This document shows, piece after piece, positions 5,802-6,841 of a DNA stretch of 6,841 nt; the first letter of the stretch is position 1; every line of letters starts with the position of its first letter. Location: the NCBI GenBank assembly GCA_947174825.1, contig CAMWKN010000080.1, positions 1 through 6,841 on the forward strand. The letters run 5' to 3'. Below the pieces are notes generated by a model. That model was given only the letters and a program-made list of their open reading frames with translations, had not been told where the DNA came from and did no database searches. A program made the position numbers and the translations under genes. The DNA is from an uncultured Clostridium sp. GTDB lineage: Bacteria > Bacillota_A > Clostridia > Lachnospirales > Lachnospiraceae.

Positions 5802-6841
5802 TTAACCCATGGTTAACGGGTCCTTATTCTTCTTTTTAGTCGGTTTTTTCGTTGCCTTTGGTTTTGAGGCTGGCTTTTTGGTTGGCTTGGTGATTTTCTG
5901 CATCGGATCTTTGTTTTTCTTTTTTGCTGGTTTCTTCGTTGCCTTTGGCTTTTTCTTTGCCTTTGGTTTTTTCGTCGGCTTTGGAGCTGCTGTTGCCTTT
6001 GGCTTCTCCACCTGTGCTGTCTGATCACTGACCTCCACCTTGACTTCTGTATTTTTATCAAAATAAGTCTTATCTACACTAGTAACCACGTCACTAGACT
6101 TCATATTCTTCGGCCCCTTGACCTTACAATATTTCCGCAACTGTGCTACAGTAATCGTTCCTAAAGGAATGGAAATCTGTTCTTTGACCGTCCCAAAGAT
6201 GACAGGAGCATCCACTCTTCCATCATAACCTTTTCCTGCTTTCAGGCTCTCCACTTTGACTGTAGCAATGGTACCAGCAGCTTCCTTGAAGCTATAATAG
6301 GTCGCACTATAATTATTCTTCGATAAAGCACTTTCCTCAAAGTGGTCACCTTTGCCATAAGGCATCTTGACGTCACTGATCTTTTTTCCCACATAATCAG
6401 TCTGTGCGGCATCTGCAGCCAAAAGATAATAATTTCCGGTATAAACATGAATGACTAATTTGTGCACCTCCACCGGATTTTGTGCCACCAGATCTTCTAT
6501 AGATATCTCCGCATCTTTATAAGAAATGCTGCTGACTTTTCCCCATGGAGCACTCTCTCCACCGTCTTCCTTCACTATCTTCCCCGGCAGCGCATTTTGA
6601 TCATAGGTAAGATTTGCTTCGTCCTTATTATATGGCAAAGCATCCCCCCAGGCAGCATCAAAATCCGTACGGTATGGACTGCCAATCACCAGACGCATTA
6701 ATTTCTTGGATGGATCATATGACTTCACATCATTCTGAAAATTAGTCAAAGCATTTCCATTCGTGAAACATCCCTGATTTGGAAAATCATCCAGTCCTGC
6801 ATCCGGATCCGTTGTCAAATCCGAAAATTCCTGAATAGTAT
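5802..6841 (-). CDS. Probable exported protein of unknown function with Lys-rich repeat tail, N-terminus outside window
   Basis: The frame is open to the right edge; the last 346 codons are present. A TTG at 6818 could be mistaken for a start, but the frame continues upstream as TIQEFSDL with no ribosome binding site evident, so the true start is outside. Residues visible up to about 75 from the end form one or more soluble domains rich in Tyr, Asp, Asn and Gly (for example GSPYRTDFDAAWGDALPY and VHVYTGNYYLLAAD-like strands). I cannot assign them to a family. The last 67 residues (5805-6005) are a strongly basic tail of Lys, Pro, Ala and Thr with a duplicated KATKKP.KKKNKDP unit, ending LTMG. 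There is no LPXTG sorting signal or C-terminal membrane segment. Composition and tail suggest export and ionic binding to the wall or its anionic polymers; this is inference, since the signal region is not visible. It is cotranscribed with the FHA protein 10 bp downstream. Confidence 0.78.
   Translation of the reverse strand, partial: TIQEFSDLTTDPDAGLDDFPNQGCFTNGNALTNFQNDVKSYDPSKKLMRLVIGSPYRTDFDAAWGDALPYNKDEANLTYDQNALPGKIVKEDGGESAPWGKVSSISYKDAEISIEDLVAQNPVEVHKLVIHVYTGNYYLLAADAAQTDYVGKKISDVKMPYGKGDHFEESALSKNNYSATYYSFKEAAGTIATVKVESLKAGKGYDGRVDAPVIFGTVKEQISIPLGTITVAQLRKYCKVKGPKNMKSSDVVTSVDKTYFDKNTEVKVEVSDQTAQVEKPKATAAPKPTKKPKAKKKPKATKKPAKKKNKDPMQKITKPTKKPASKPKATKKPTKKKNKDPLTMG
5817..5948 (-). 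repeat. 87-bp-period repeat in the Lys-rich tail
   Basis: PKATKKPAKKKNKDP (5904-5948) and PKATKKPTKKKNKDP (5817-5861) differ by one residue and are spaced 29 codons apart. Further partial units (KPTKKP, KAKKKP) fill the surrounding tail. On the plus strand this appears as a T-rich, TTTGG/TTCGT-patterned block. Confidence 0.85.

Noticed and set aside
5809..6024. Plus-strand Phe-rich open frame (FFFLVGFFVAFGF type)
   Set aside because: It is the antisense of Lys-rich tail codons (AAA/AAG read as TTT/CTT) and only mimics a membrane protein.

Overview
The window looks like chromosomal DNA of a low-to-moderate GC Firmicute, most likely a class Clostridia (Lachnospiraceae-like) bacterium. The reasons are strong AGGAGG-type ribosome binding sites, an MEP-pathway isoprenoid gene, Lys/Pro/Thr-rich tails on exported proteins of the kind common in that family, and one promoter matching the Gram-positive flagellar sigma-D (sigma-28) consensus almost perfectly. 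That promoter suggests a motile host. Species cannot be named from the sequence alone. No mobile element, CRISPR array, rRNA or tRNA was seen.

Layout from left to right: (1) 1-333, minus strand: the N-terminal part of a lipoprotein whose Gly/Asn/Thr-rich repeat region runs off the left edge. Its upstream region holds a long inverted repeat (413-452). (2) 541-2557, minus strand: a two-gene unit with a membrane-anchored VanY/LdcB-type peptidoglycan carboxypeptidase followed by a PlsC-type 1-acylglycerol-3-phosphate acyltransferase, closed by a clear intrinsic terminator at 541-590. (3) 2558-2761: a divergent intergenic region with candidate promoters in both directions. (4) 2762-3643, plus strand: ispE, the CDP-ME kinase of the MEP pathway. 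(5) 3695-4490, plus strand: a self-contained transcription unit with a sigma-D promoter, a leader hairpin, a perfect SD, a 211-aa protein of unknown function and a 13-bp stem terminator. (6) 4535-6841, minus strand: a tight two-gene operon. An exported-looking protein with a Lys-rich repeat tail (its 5' end lies beyond the right edge) is followed after 10 bp by a four-TM protein with a C-terminal cytoplasmic FHA domain.

Most genes concern the cell envelope: peptidoglycan trimming, phosphatidic acid synthesis, the isoprenoid supply for undecaprenyl carriers, a lipoprotein, and a phosphothreonine-reading membrane protein paired with a cationic exported protein. The least-explained parts, and the best candidates for something new, are the sigma-D-driven 211-aa protein and the FHA/Lys-tail operon. 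The Lys-rich tail of the latter resembles that of the carboxypeptidase about 4 kb away.
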